NCBI GenBank assembly: GCA_900768995.1
Contig: CAAGEZ010000039.1
Location: 1 to 64,000 of the forward strand
DNA length: 64,000 nt
Origin: Oscillospiraceae bacterium
GTDB lineage: Bacteria; Bacillota; Clostridia; Oscillospirales; Ruminococcaceae
Direction of reading: 5' to 3'
Part shown: one piece after another, positions 43,178 to 52,743 of the stretch
Numbering within the stretch: position 1 is the stretch's first letter
Layout: the number at the start of each line of letters is the position of its first letter
Notes under the pieces: generated by a model
Told to the model about the DNA's origin: nothing
The model's input: only the letters and a program-made list of their open reading frames with translations
Database searches by the model: none
Made by a program: the position numbers and the translations under genes

Positions 43178-44503
43178 ATGGATAAAGAAATAACCGTTAT
43201 CGGCGCAGGACTTGCAGGCTGCGAGGCTGCGTGGGCGGCTGCTCAGGCGGGGGCAAAGGTGCGGCTCATTGAAATGAAGCCGAAAAAGTTCTCTCCAGCC
43301 CATAAATACAAGGGCTTTGCGGAGCTTGTCTGCTCAAATTCGCTGAAAGCCTCACGGATAAATTCGGCGGCAGGACTTTTAAAGGAAGAAATGCGCCGTC
43401 TCGGCTCGCTGACAGTTCCCTGCGCCGAGGAAAACGCCGTTGCGGCAGGGGGCGCACTTGCCGTTGACAGGGAAAAATTCTCCGACAGCGTTACTGAAAA
43501 AATACTTTCTCACCCGAACATCACCCTTGTATCCGAGGAGACAGAAACCATTCCCGACGGGTACTGCATAATCGCCAGCGGCCCTCTCACATCGGGAAAG
43601 CTTGCGGAAAATATCGGCTTGCTCTGCGGAAAACGGCTCAGCTTTTTTGATGCCGCCGCCCCGATTGTCACCTTTGATTCCATTGATATGAGCAAGGCAT
43701 TTTTCGCCGCACGATACGGCAGAGGGGGCGACGATTACATCAACTGCCCGTTTACAAAGGAAGAATACCTCGCCTTTCACCACGAGCTTGTAAATGCCGA
43801 ATCAGCCCCCGTTCACGACTTTGACCGCCCCGAAAATTCCCGTGATGACTTCACGGTATATGAGGGCTGTATGCCCATTGAGGTGCTTGCAAAGCGTGGA
43901 GAGGACGCAGCACGGTACGGCGCAATGAAGCCCGTGGGTCTCACCGACAGCAGAACGGGCATACGCCCCTATGCGGTAGTCCAGCTCAGACGTGAAAACG
44001 CCGAGGGCACGCTTTTCAACCTTGTCGGCTTTCAGACAAATCTGAAATTTCCCGAGCAGAAGCGAGTTTTCTCGATGATTCCCGGACTTCAGAATGCAGA
44101 ATTTGTCCGCTACGGCGTAATGCACCGAAACTCATTCATCGACTCCCCACGCCTGCTAAACGGCGATTTTTCAATGAGATTGCACCCAGAAATATACTTT
44201 GCGGGGCAGATAACAGGTGTGGAGGGCTATATGGAGTCCGCCGCCTCGGGCATAATGGCAGGACTGAACATTGTCCGCCGAATGGAGGGCAAGTCACCGC
44301 TGATTCTCCCCCGTGAAACGATGATAGGCGCACTTTCCCGCTACATTTCCGATGAGGCCGTGGAAAATTTCCAGCCAATGGGCGCAAATATGGGCATTCT
44401 CCCCGACATCGGCGTCCGCATAAAGGACAAGCAGCAGCGATATCAGGCGGTTGCGGACAGGGCGCTTGATGCATTTGAGGCATATTTTAAGGGTACAGAA
44501 TAA
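43178..44503 (+). CDS. trmFO: Methylenetetrahydrofolate-tRNA (uracil-5-)-methyltransferase
   Basis: TrmFO makes 5-methyluridine at position 54 of tRNA from methylenetetrahydrofolate and FADH2. The 441-residue protein begins with the FAD-binding motif VIGAGLAGCEAAWAAAQAG and has FAELVCSNSLK, with the family cysteine near residue 51, YINCPFTKEEY and GQITGVEGYMESAASG. It starts 2 nt after topA and is surely co-transcribed. FAD-binding parts look complete. Confidence 0.97.
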   Translation: MDKEITVIGAGLAGCEAAWAAAQAGAKVRLIEMKPKKFSPAHKYKGFAELVCSNSLKASRINSAAGLLKEEMRRLGSLTVPCAEENAVAAGGALAVDREKFSDSVTEKILSHPNITLVSEETETIPDGYCIIASGPLTSGKLAENIGLLCGKRLSFFDAAAPIVTFDSIDMSKAFFAARYGRGGDDYINCPFTKEEYLAFHHELVNAESAPVHDFDRPENSRDDFTVYEGCMPIEVLAKRGEDAARYGAMKPVGLTDSRTGIRPYAVVQLRRENAEGTLFNLVGFQTNLKFPEQKRVFSMIPGLQNAEFVRYGVMHRNSFIDSPRLLNGDFSMRLHPEIYFAGQITGVEGYMESAASGIMAGLNIVRRMEGKSPLILPRETMIGALSRYISDEAVENFQPMGANMGILPDIGVRIKDKQQRYQAVADRALDAFEAYFKGTE

Positions 44504-44539
44504 TGAAAAGTCCTCAGATAATAAGTTGGAAGTGATAAA

Positions 44540-45079
44540 ATGGACGATATAAAGGCGGGCAGATTTATAAGCCTTGTCCTCCGACATCACCCCGAGGTCG
44601 CAGGGCTGACCCTTGACAGCGAGGGATATGCGGACACGGCGGAGCTGATAAACGGCGTTGCAAAAAGATTTCACGGCTTTAATGCCGATGATCTTGACAG
44701 GATAGTCCGTGAAAACAACAAGCACCGATATTCGTATAACGAGGACAAGACAAAGATCCGTGCCGCCCAGGGGCATTCCCTTTCATACGTAAATATTGAC
44801 TTTGAAAAGAAAACGCCCCCGAGCATTTTATACCACGGCACCTCGGAAAGCTTTATCACCTGTATAATGAACGAGGGACTGAAACCTATGTCACGTCAGT
44901 ATGTTCATCTCACATCGGATAAAGATACAGCATATGACGTAGGCAGGCGGCGGAGAGAGCCTGCCATACTCTTTGTGGACAGCGAAAAAATGCAAAATGA
45001 CGGCTATGAATTTTTCATCTCCGAAAACGGTGTATGGCTCACAAAGGAAGTCCCCGCAAAATATATCAAAAGGCTGTAA
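44540..45079 (+). CDS. kptA: RNA 2'-phosphotransferase (KptA/Tpt1)
   Basis: The 179-residue protein matches the KptA/Tpt1 family, which uses NAD+ to remove a 2'-phosphate from RNA. In yeast this finishes tRNA splicing; bacterial copies have no known intron-related role. Motifs are FISLVLRHHPE, the RYSYNEDKTKIRAAQGHS segment, with conserved arginine and histidine, YHGTSES and VHLTSD, in the expected order. The catalytic Arg-His-Arg-Arg set appears present. It follows trmFO by 37 nt and precedes plsX, which suggests an RNA-repair or tRNA role, by inference. Confidence 0.92.
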   Translation: MDDIKAGRFISLVLRHHPEVAGLTLDSEGYADTAELINGVAKRFHGFNADDLDRIVRENNKHRYSYNEDKTKIRAAQGHSLSYVNIDFEKKTPPSILYHGTSESFITCIMNEGLKPMSRQYVHLTSDKDTAYDVGRRRREPAILFVDSEKMQNDGYEFFISENGVWLTKEVPAKYIKRL

Positions 45080-45101
45080 TCTCAGAAAGGAATGGTAATA
45101 T

Positions 45102-46109
45102 ATGAACATAATCGTTGACGCATTCGGCGGAGACAACGCACCTCTTGAGGTCATAAAAGGCGCAGCGCAGGCTGTTGCCGATTTCGGCATCGAAATAACC
45201 CTCACGGGAAACGAAAAAATAATAAAGGAGACCGCCGAAAAAAACGGAATAAGTCTCGATAAGATATCCATAATACATACCGAGTCTGTCATCGACATTC
45301 ACGAAGAACCCACCGAGATCGTGAAGAGCCGCAAGGACTGCTCAATGGCAGTCGGCTTGCAGGCACTTGCCGATGATAAGGGCGATGCATTCGTAAGCGC
45401 AGGCAGCACAGGCGCACTGGTGGTCGGCTCCACATTCATCGCCAAGCGTCTCAAAGGCGTAAAGCGTCCTGCCCTTGCCCCCATTCTCCCCACCGCAAAC
45501 GGCCATCTTATCCTTATGGACGGCGGAGCAAACGTTGACTGCCGCCCCGAAATGCTTATGCAGTTCGGCATTATGGGAAGCTGCTATATGGAAAAGGTAA
45601 TGGGCATCAAGTCCCCCAAGGTGGGACTTCTGAACGTGGGCGCAGAGGACACCAAGGGCAGAGAGCTGGACAAGGAAGCCTACAAGCTCCTCACCAATGC
45701 CCCCGTTGATTTCTATGGAAACCTTGAAGCAAGAGAAATGCCCAAGGGAGTATGTCAGGTAGCCGTTTCCGACGGATTTACGGGCAATATCGCCCTCAAG
45801 CTCTATGAGGGAATGGGTTCATTCTTTGCGGGAGAGCTTAAAGGAATGCTCACCGACGGACTTTCGGGCAAGCTTGCCGCACTCCTTATCCTCAAAAAGG
45901 TAAAGGCATTCAAGAAAAAGCTTGACTACAAAGAGGTCGGCGGCGCAGTTCTTATGGGAATTTCCAAGCCCGTCATCAAGGCACACGGCAGCTCCGACGC
46001 AAAGGCATTCTACAACGCTATCAGGCAGGCAAAGCAGTGTGTTGACGGCGATGTTATCGGTGAAATTTCCAGAGCACTTGAAAACTGCAAAGCTAATACT
46101 GATAAATAA
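45102..46109 (+). CDS. plsX: Phosphate acyltransferase PlsX
   Basis: PlsX converts acyl-ACP to acyl-phosphate at the start of phospholipid synthesis and is a peripheral membrane protein. The 335-residue protein has IIVDAFGGDNAP at the start, SAGSTGALV near residue 105, LMDGGANVDC near 145 and GFTGNIALKLYEG near 230. AAAGGA lies 10 nt before the ATG. The frequent partner acpP is not present between plsX and rnc. Confidence 0.96.
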   Translation: MNIIVDAFGGDNAPLEVIKGAAQAVADFGIEITLTGNEKIIKETAEKNGISLDKISIIHTESVIDIHEEPTEIVKSRKDCSMAVGLQALADDKGDAFVSAGSTGALVVGSTFIAKRLKGVKRPALAPILPTANGHLILMDGGANVDCRPEMLMQFGIMGSCYMEKVMGIKSPKVGLLNVGAEDTKGRELDKEAYKLLTNAPVDFYGNLEAREMPKGVCQVAVSDGFTGNIALKLYEGMGSFFAGELKGMLTDGLSGKLAALLILKKVKAFKKKLDYKEVGGAVLMGISKPVIKAHGSSDAKAFYNAIRQAKQCVDGDVIGEISRALENCKANTDK

Positions 46110-46127
46110 CGAAAGGATATGTCTTAA

Positions 46128-46835
46128 ATGACAGAAAAAGCATTGACCGAAAGGCTTGCCGCTTTTGAAGAAAAGATCGGCTATACCTTTAAAAATAAAA
46201 ATCTGCTCCACGAAGCACTCTCCCACTCATCATATGCAAACGAGTGCAAAAAGGGCAGAAATTCCAACGAGAGGCTTGAATTTTTAGGCGACAGCGTGCT
46301 GTCAATAGTAATTTCCGAGCATCTTTTCAACCATTTCAAGCACCTCCCCGAGGGCGACCTCACCAAAATCAGAGCCTCCCTCGTCTGCGAAAAGGCACTG
46401 TTTGAATTTTCAAAGCAGATATCACTGGGCGAATTTATCCTCCTCGGCAAGGGCGAGGAAAACACAGGGGGCAGAACACGTCCCTCTATCGTTTCCGATG
46501 CCTTTGAAGCGGTGATCGCCGCAGTGTTCCTTGACGGCGGAATGGAAGCCGCAAGGGAATATGTCCTCGGCTTTATCCCCAAGGACCTTGACAAAAATTC
46601 CGCAAAGAAGCTCCAGGATTACAAGACCATTTTGCAGGAAATTATCCAGCGCAATCCCGAAGAAAAGGTGGAATACGTCCTCAGAAGCCAGTCGGGACCC
46701 GACCACGACAGACATTTTGTAGTCGAGGTATGCCTTAACACCAACGTTATCGGTCACGGCGAGGGACACAGCAAAAAACAGGCTGAACAGCAGGCAGCCA
46801 AGGAAGCTCTTAAGCTTATGGGCTGCGAGGTATAA
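46128..46835 (+). CDS. rnc: Ribonuclease III
   Basis: RNase III cuts double-stranded RNA in rRNA and mRNA processing. The 235-residue protein has the signature ERLEFLGDSVLS near residues 46-57, the second metal-site region VSDAFEAVIAAVFLDGG near 122-138 and a C-terminal double-stranded-RNA-binding domain (about 165-234, ending KKQAEQQAAKEAL). GAAAGGA precedes the ATG. It is followed within a few bases by the Elp3-like gene. Confidence 0.97.
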   Translation: MTEKALTERLAAFEEKIGYTFKNKNLLHEALSHSSYANECKKGRNSNERLEFLGDSVLSIVISEHLFNHFKHLPEGDLTKIRASLVCEKALFEFSKQISLGEFILLGKGEENTGGRTRPSIVSDAFEAVIAAVFLDGGMEAAREYVLGFIPKDLDKNSAKKLQDYKTILQEIIQRNPEEKVEYVLRSQSGPDHDRHFVVEVCLNTNVIGHGEGHSKKQAEQQAAKEALKLMGCEV

Positions 46836-46841
46836 AGCCCT

Positions 46842-47858
46842 ATGAGCCGCAAAAACATCTCGGTATTTATCCCCCATATGGGCTGTCCCAACGCCTGCTC
46901 ATTCTGCGACCAGCGAACCATAAGCAGCACTGCCCACGCTCCCACTCCCGAAGAGGCAGAGGAAATTATCCGAGGTGCATATGAATACATCACCGCCCCC
47001 GAGGACAGAGCGCAGACCGAAATAGCCTTTTTCGGCGGCAGCTTCACGGCGATAGACAGGGAATATATGGTCTCCCTGCTGAAAGCCGCCGCAAAATATC
47101 TGAAAACCCCCGAAAGAGACGGCTTTTGCGGTATAAGAATTTCCACTCGTCCCGACTGTATCGACGAGGAAATTCTTATGCTGCTCAAAGGCTTCGGCGT
47201 AACGGCAATCGAGCTTGGAGCGCAGTCAATGAGCGATAATGTCCTCGCCGCAAATATGAGAGGTCATACCGCAGAAGACGTAAAAAAGGCTTCACAGCTC
47301 ATAAAAAACTATGGCTTTGAGCTTGGGCTGCAAATGATGGTGGGACTTTATAAAAGCACCCCTGCCGATGAGCTTAGAACGATGAACGGGATAATAAGCC
47401 TTGCCCCGAAAACCGTCCGCATATATCCCGTGGCGGTGCTGAAAGGAACACGGCTTGCGGAGCTTTACGAAAGCGGAGAATACAAGCTCTGTCCCTTTGA
47501 TGAATGCGTCCGTCTCTGCGCAGAGCTTATGAGGGGCTTTACGGAAAACGGCATCAAAATAATCCGTCTCGGGCTTCACGCCGAGGAAAGTGTGGAAAGC
47601 AAAGCCGTTGCAGGCTTTTATCACCCTGCTCTCGGAGAGCTTGTCCGCTCGGAATGGGTACGGGAGCTTATCGAAAATGAGCTTTCGGAAAATGGCAGGG
47701 CAGAGTGCAGAGCGTCAAACCGAAATATGAGCATTCTCGTGGGTCACAAGCGTTCAAACAGGCTTTATTTCAAGGACAAAAACGTGACCTTTACCCGTGA
47801 CGACACCCTGTCCGACGACAGGATATTCATAAACGATATGGGATATATTATACAGTAA
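46842..47858 (+). CDS. Elp3-like radical SAM protein
   Basis: The 338-residue protein has a radical-SAM cluster motif in PHMGCPNACSFCDQ (residues 11-24, C-x3-C-x2-C), followed by AFFGGSFTAID, STRPDCID, IELGAQSMSD and LQMMVGLY. This order matches the radical SAM core of Elongator protein 3-like enzymes, which modify tRNA wobble uridines, but the C-terminal acetyltransferase domain is absent. Bacterial members between rnc and smc are common in Clostridia and uncharacterised in detail. Its iron-sulfur cluster should be oxygen-sensitive. Confidence 0.85.
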   Translation: MSRKNISVFIPHMGCPNACSFCDQRTISSTAHAPTPEEAEEIIRGAYEYITAPEDRAQTEIAFFGGSFTAIDREYMVSLLKAAAKYLKTPERDGFCGIRISTRPDCIDEEILMLLKGFGVTAIELGAQSMSDNVLAANMRGHTAEDVKKASQLIKNYGFELGLQMMVGLYKSTPADELRTMNGIISLAPKTVRIYPVAVLKGTRLAELYESGEYKLCPFDECVRLCAELMRGFTENGIKIIRLGLHAEESVESKAVAGFYHPALGELVRSEWVRELIENELSENGRAECRASNRNMSILVGHKRSNRLYFKDKNVTFTRDDTLSDDRIFINDMGYIIQ

Positions 47859-47870
47859 CGAGGAAAAAAT

Positions 47871-50800
47871 ATGTACTTAAAATCACTTGAGCTGCAGGGC
47901 TTCAAGTCGTTTCCCGACAAAATAAAGCTGGATTTCGGCAAGGGCATAACCGCCGTGGTGGGACCCAACGGAAGCGGAAAATCCAACATCGGCGACGCTG
48001 TACGCTGGGTGCTTGGAGAGCAGTCCTCAAAGACCCTCCGTGGCGCAAAAATGGAGGACGTCATCTTTGCGGGAACGGAGCTGAGAAAGCCAATGGGCTT
48101 TGCCTCCGTTACCCTCTGCATCGAAAATGACAAGGGGCTTTTAAACATTGATGCGCCCGAAGTCACCGTAATCCGAAAGCTTTACCGAAGCGGCGAAAGC
48201 GAATATATCATCAACGGCGCACAGGTACGTCTCAAAGACATTTCCGAGCTTTTTATGGACACAGGTCTCGGACGTGACGGCTATTCCATAATCGGACAGG
48301 GACGTGTTGCGGAGATAGTTTCCTCCAAATCGGGTGAGCGCCGCAGCATATTCGAGGAAGCCGCAGGCATATCGAAATTCCGTTTCAGAAAAGCGGAAGC
48401 CCAGCGCCGGCTTGCTCAGGCAGAGGATAATATCCTGCGACTCACCGACATAATTTCCGAGCTTGAAAGCCGTGTTGAACCGTTAAAAAAGCAGTCGGAA
48501 AAGGCAGCACAGTTCATCGAGCTTTCGGAGGAAAAGAAATCACTTGAAATAACCGTGTGGGTACACGAGCTTGCAGAGCTTCGTGAAAAGCTGTCCGAGC
48601 TGTCCGATAAGCTCCTCATAAACACATCGGAATATTCGTCCTGCGAAGCGGATATCGAGCGTCTTGAAGAGGAATACCGCACCGTTTACAGCGACATCGC
48701 CAAGGGAAATATCCGCATAGAGCAGCTGAGAAATGCAATTCTTGATGCGGAAAAAGCCAACACCACACTTCATTCCGACATTGCGGTGTATAAAAATGAG
48801 ATAACCCATTACAATGAAAATATCGAAAATCTGCAAAAGCAGATGGAAAGCGCAAAGCTCACCGACAGCGAAAACAAGCGCCTTACCGAAGAAAAGCTTG
48901 CTCAGATAAACAATATCGAGCAGGATATAATACAGGCTGACAAGGATTACACAGCCGCAGAGGAAAGGCTGAAAGAAGCCGCAGGCAGGCAGGACGGCTT
49001 TGAAAAGGAATTTTCGGGACACGCCGCCGAGCTCAACAAGCTCTACATCAGGCAGTCCGAGCTGAAAATAACCGTAAGCTCCTCGGAAAATATGCTCCGT
49101 GAAACAAAGGAGCAGGAGCAGTCCGCAGAGGCACAGCTTGCCGCAATCGAAGAGAGCGGAAAAAATCTTGAAAGCGAAAAACAGGAAGTCCTTGACGGCT
49201 TAAAGCTCCTTGAAGAGAAAAAGTCGGAGCAGGAAAACCGCACAAGCGGCATAAACAGGCTGTTTTCCGCAAAGTCCCAGAAGCTCTCCGATGCGGAAAG
49301 GGAGCTGTCCGACCTGACCCTCAGCACAAGGGAAAAGGAAAACAAAATAAAGCTCCTCTATGACCTTGAAAACAGTATGGAAGGCTTCGGCCACGCCGTA
49401 AAGCAGGCTCTCAAAGCAGGCAAAAGCGGCAGGATCGGCGGCATAATCGGCTCTGTGGCACAGATAATCACCGTGCCCTCCGAGTACAGCGTTGCCGTTG
49501 AAACAGCCCTCGGCGGAGCGCTCCAGAACATCGTCACCGAAAATGAAGATGCCGCCAAGCGGAGCATACGAATGCTCAAGGATATGAACGCAGGCAGAGC
49601 CACATTCCTGCCCATAACCTCTGTCAAGGGAAACAGGCTGAACGAAAATGGGCTTGACAGCTGCGTCGGCTTCGTGGCTCTCGGTTCTGACATCGTTACA
49701 TACGACCCGAAATTCACGGGCATCGTAAATTCGCTTCTCGGCAGAACGGTCATCGCAGAGGATATCGACTGTGCGGGAAATATCGCCAGAAAATACAACT
49801 ACCGATTTAAGATAGTCACCCTTGACGGTCAGGTGGTAAACGCAGGCGGTTCATTCACGGGAGGTTCGGCAAACCGTTCCTCAGGCGTGCTCACCCGTAA
49901 AAACGAGATAGAGCGGCTCACAAATGAGCTTGATGCCGAAAAGGAACGCCTGGCGGAAATGCGCACAAAAGCCGCCGCACTGAAAGCGGAAACGGACAAA
50001 ATGCGCATCGACCTTGAAGCCGCCAAGGACGAGATACGTGTCATCGAGCAGGACAGAATACGCTTTGAAGCCGAAATGAAGCGTATCGAACAGATAGCGG
50101 AGCAGAGCGTCAGCGGCAAAAAGAATGCCGAAGAGCTTATAGAGCGCCTGAAAAAGCGCTATGAGCAGACCAAGGCAGCCGCCGAAAAAGCCGCAGAAGA
50201 GCTTGAAAAGACCGACGCACTCATTGCGGACGGCGAAGATAGATCGGGCAGAGACGGCGCACTTCTTGAAAAACTGAAGCAGGAACGTGAGAATATTTCC
50301 TCGGAAATGTCCTCCCTGAAAATAAAGAGAGCCGAGCTTGAAAAGGACAGGGAAGCCGCCAAGGAAAGCCTTGCCGCACTGGAAGAACAGAGCCGCAGCA
50401 TCGGTGACAGCTCCGTAAAATCCGCAATGGCTATCGAGGAGCAGAGAAAGCTCATTGCAGAAAAGGAAGAGCTTATCTGCACCCGTGAAGCCGAGCTGAA
50501 AGGTGCAGGCGACAAAACGGCTGAAATAAATTCGGAGATATCCGAAACACAAAGCAATAACCTTGAGCTTGAAAAGCGTTCAAACGAGATACGAAGCAAG
50601 ATAAAGGAGCAGAATGCCGACAAGGAGCGTTTCGGAGCGGAAAAGACCCGTCTCGAGGAACGCCACCGAGCCGCACAGTCCTCCTACGACAAGATAATCT
50701 CGGATATGGCGGAGCAGTACGAGCTGTACCCCTCCGAAGCGGAAAATCTCGCCATAAAGGACGCCGACAACACCGAGATAAATCTTCGTCTCGGAACGGT

Positions 50801-51434
50801 AAAGCAGAAGATAAGAGCCCTGGGAAATGTAAATCTCTCGGCAATCGAGGAATATAAAGAGGTCTCCGAGCGATATACATTTATGTCCGAACAGCTCTCT
50901 GACGTGACAAACTCGAAAAAGGAGCTTGAAAAGCTCATCGATGAGCTGACCGAAACGATGAAGCAGAAATTCTCCGAAAGCTTTGAGTTCATAAACCGAA
51001 ACTTCAAGCAGATATTCACGGAGCTTTTCGGCGGCGGAAAGGCGGAGCTCACACTCACCGACCCCGACGATGTGCTTGAATCGGGAATCGAGATAAACGT
51101 GGCTCCCCCGGGCAAGGTAATAAAGAGCCTGTCGCTCCTTTCGGGCGGCGAGCAGGCATTCGTGGCGATAGCAATATATTTCGCCATACTCCGTCTGCGC
51201 CCCGCACCGTTCTGCATACTCGACGAGATCGAAGCGGCTCTTGACGATATGAACGTTACACGCTACGCCCAATATCTCCATAATTTCACCGACACCACCC
51301 AGTTCATCACCGTCACCCACCGTAGGGGCACAATGGAGGAAGCGGACGTAATGTACGGCGTAACGATGCAGGAAAAGGGCATATCCCGACTTCTGAAAAT
51401 GGAGCAGCCCCCTGCGGAAGACCTGACCGACTGA
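47871..51434 (+). CDS. smc: Chromosome segregation protein SMC
   Basis: SMC organises and separates chromosomes with ScpA and ScpB. The 1187-residue protein has Walker A GPNGSGKSNIGDAV near residues 32-45, a long coiled coil, the hinge at about 515-640 (GGIIGSVAQIITVP, GRTVIAEDID, GGSFTGGSANR) and a second coil. It ends with signature SLLSGGEQAFVAIAI and Walker B FCILDEIEAALDD. These are all the usual parts in order. It lies 12 nt after the Elp3-like gene and 19 nt before ftsY. Confidence 0.98.
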   Translation: MYLKSLELQGFKSFPDKIKLDFGKGITAVVGPNGSGKSNIGDAVRWVLGEQSSKTLRGAKMEDVIFAGTELRKPMGFASVTLCIENDKGLLNIDAPEVTVIRKLYRSGESEYIINGAQVRLKDISELFMDTGLGRDGYSIIGQGRVAEIVSSKSGERRSIFEEAAGISKFRFRKAEAQRRLAQAEDNILRLTDIISELESRVEPLKKQSEKAAQFIELSEEKKSLEITVWVHELAELREKLSELSDKLLINTSEYSSCEADIERLEEEYRTVYSDIAKGNIRIEQLRNAILDAEKANTTLHSDIAVYKNEITHYNENIENLQKQMESAKLTDSENKRLTEEKLAQINNIEQDIIQADKDYTAAEERLKEAAGRQDGFEKEFSGHAAELNKLYIRQSELKITVSSSENMLRETKEQEQSAEAQLAAIEESGKNLESEKQEVLDGLKLLEEKKSEQENRTSGINRLFSAKSQKLSDAERELSDLTLSTREKENKIKLLYDLENSMEGFGHAVKQALKAGKSGRIGGIIGSVAQIITVPSEYSVAVETALGGALQNIVTENEDAAKRSIRMLKDMNAGRATFLPITSVKGNRLNENGLDSCVGFVALGSDIVTYDPKFTGIVNSLLGRTVIAEDIDCAGNIARKYNYRFKIVTLDGQVVNAGGSFTGGSANRSSGVLTRKNEIERLTNELDAEKERLAEMRTKAAALKAETDKMRIDLEAAKDEIRVIEQDRIRFEAEMKRIEQIAEQSVSGKKNAEELIERLKKRYEQTKAAAEKAAEELEKTDALIADGEDRSGRDGALLEKLKQERENISSEMSSLKIKRAELEKDREAAKESLAALEEQSRSIGDSSVKSAMAIEEQRKLIAEKEELICTREAELKGAGDKTAEINSEISETQSNNLELEKRSNEIRSKIKEQNADKERFGAEKTRLEERHRAAQSSYDKIISDMAEQYELYPSEAENLAIKDADNTEINLRLGTVKQKIRALGNVNLSAIEEYKEVSERYTFMSEQLSDVTNSKKELEKLIDELTETMKQKFSESFEFINRNFKQIFTELFGGGKAELTLTDPDDVLESGIEINVAPPGKVIKSLSLLSGGEQAFVAIAIYFAILRLRPAPFCILDEIEAALDDMNVTRYAQYLHNFTDTTQFITVTHRRGTMEEADVMYGVTMQEKGISRLLKMEQPPAEDLTD

Positions 51435-51453
51435 AACCTAAGGAGGAAACGCT

Positions 51454-52743
51454 ATGGGATTTTTTGAAAAAATTGCCGAAGGCATCAGAAAAACAAGGGA
51501 TTCGATGATGGGAAAGGTAAATTCCCTCCTTAATTCCTTTACCAAAATAGACGAGGATTTTTTTGAAGAGCTCGAAGAGACCCTTATAATGTGCGACATC
51601 GGCGTGCAGACCTCTGTGGATATCTGCACTGAGCTGCGAAAAGCCGTTAAGGAAAAGGGCATTAAAGACCCCGCCGAGATCAAAGATGAGCTTAAAAGGA
51701 TAATTGCCGAAATGCTTGGAGAGGACAAGAAAATCGACTACTCCACCAAGCCCACGGTAATTCTCGTCATCGGCGTAAACGGCGCGGGCAAGACCACAAC
51801 CATCGGAAAACTTGCCGCAAGACTCACCTCTGAGGGCAAAAAGGTAATAGTCGCCGCAGCGGATACATTCCGTGCAGCCGCCATAGACCAGCTTCAGGTA
51901 TGGGTGGACAGAGCGGGTGCTGAGATAGTGAAGCACTCCGAAGGCTCCGACCCCGCCTCGGTGGTATTTGATGCTATAAGTGCCGCCAAGGCAAGAGGTG
52001 CGGACGTGGTCATCTGCGACACCGCAGGCAGACTTCACAACAAGAAAAACCTTATGGACGAGCTGAAAAAGATAACCCGTATCTGCCGCCAGCAGGCTGA
52101 GGGCTGCTCTCTCGAAACCCTCCTCGTCCTCGATGCCACCACAGGACAGAACGCCGTAAATCAGGCAAAGCTCTTCTCCGAGACTGCCGACATTACAGGC
52201 ATAGTCCTTACAAAGCTTGACGGCACAGCCAAAGGCGGCATAATCATAACCATTCACCGTGAGCTGGGGATACCCGTAAAGCTTGTGGGCGTAGGCGAAA
52301 AGATAGACGACCTTATGGACTTTTCCGCCCATGATTATGCGGAAGCCCTGTTCATATCCGATACGGAGTTCAGCGGCAATTACGAGAGACTTACGGGCAA
52401 CAGTGAAATCTCTGACGAAATTTCCGAAACCTCCGAAGAAGCTTCCGAAGCATCTGACGAAACAGTTTCCGATGAGACCCCGACAGATGAAAATACATCG
52501 GAAGATACATCTGATACAGCCGAAGAACCCGAAACCATTTCCGAGGATATCACGGATAATGAGCCTGCCACCGAGCCTGTGACCGATGACGAAGCAGTCA
52601 CCGACACAAAAGATGAAGCAGTCACACCCGAAGAAGCACCCGCCGAAAAGAAGAGCCTTAAGGACGGCAAATTCGGATTCCTGTTCAAGGAGATCACATT
52701 CGGCAAGAAGAAAAAAGATGAAAACAAGGGGGATACAGAATAA
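51454..52743 (+). CDS. ftsY: Signal recognition particle receptor FtsY, long acidic C-tail
   Basis: FtsY docks the signal recognition particle at the membrane. Residues 1-305 are a complete FtsY: amphipathic start MGFFEKIAEGIRKTRDS, G1 motif GVNGAGKT (107-114), DTFRAAA, DTAGR, TKLDGTAKGG and GVGEKIDDL. Residues 306-400 are an extra acidic stretch, almost all Glu, Asp, Ser, Thr and Pro. Residues 401-421 end with FGFLFKEITFGKKKK, a basic-hydrophobic motif. In E. coli the acidic domain is N-terminal; a C-terminal one is unusual. The tail might bind membranes or SecYEG. AGGAGG precedes the ATG. Confidence 0.95.
   Translation: MGFFEKIAEGIRKTRDSMMGKVNSLLNSFTKIDEDFFEELEETLIMCDIGVQTSVDICTELRKAVKEKGIKDPAEIKDELKRIIAEMLGEDKKIDYSTKPTVILVIGVNGAGKTTTIGKLAARLTSEGKKVIVAAADTFRAAAIDQLQVWVDRAGAEIVKHSEGSDPASVVFDAISAAKARGADVVICDTAGRLHNKKNLMDELKKITRICRQQAEGCSLETLLVLDATTGQNAVNQAKLFSETADITGIVLTKLDGTAKGGIIITIHRELGIPVKLVGVGEKIDDLMDFSAHDYAEALFISDTEFSGNYERLTGNSEISDEISETSEEASEASDETVSDETPTDENTSEDTSDTAEEPETISEDITDNEPATEPVTDDEAVTDTKDEAVTPEEAPAEKKSLKDGKFGFLFKEITFGKKKKDENKGDTE

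Noticed and set aside
51313..52332. 339-codon minus-strand frame opposite smc and ftsY
   Set aside because: ftsY motifs on the plus strand are unmistakable, and the antisense product has low-complexity composition without any motif.
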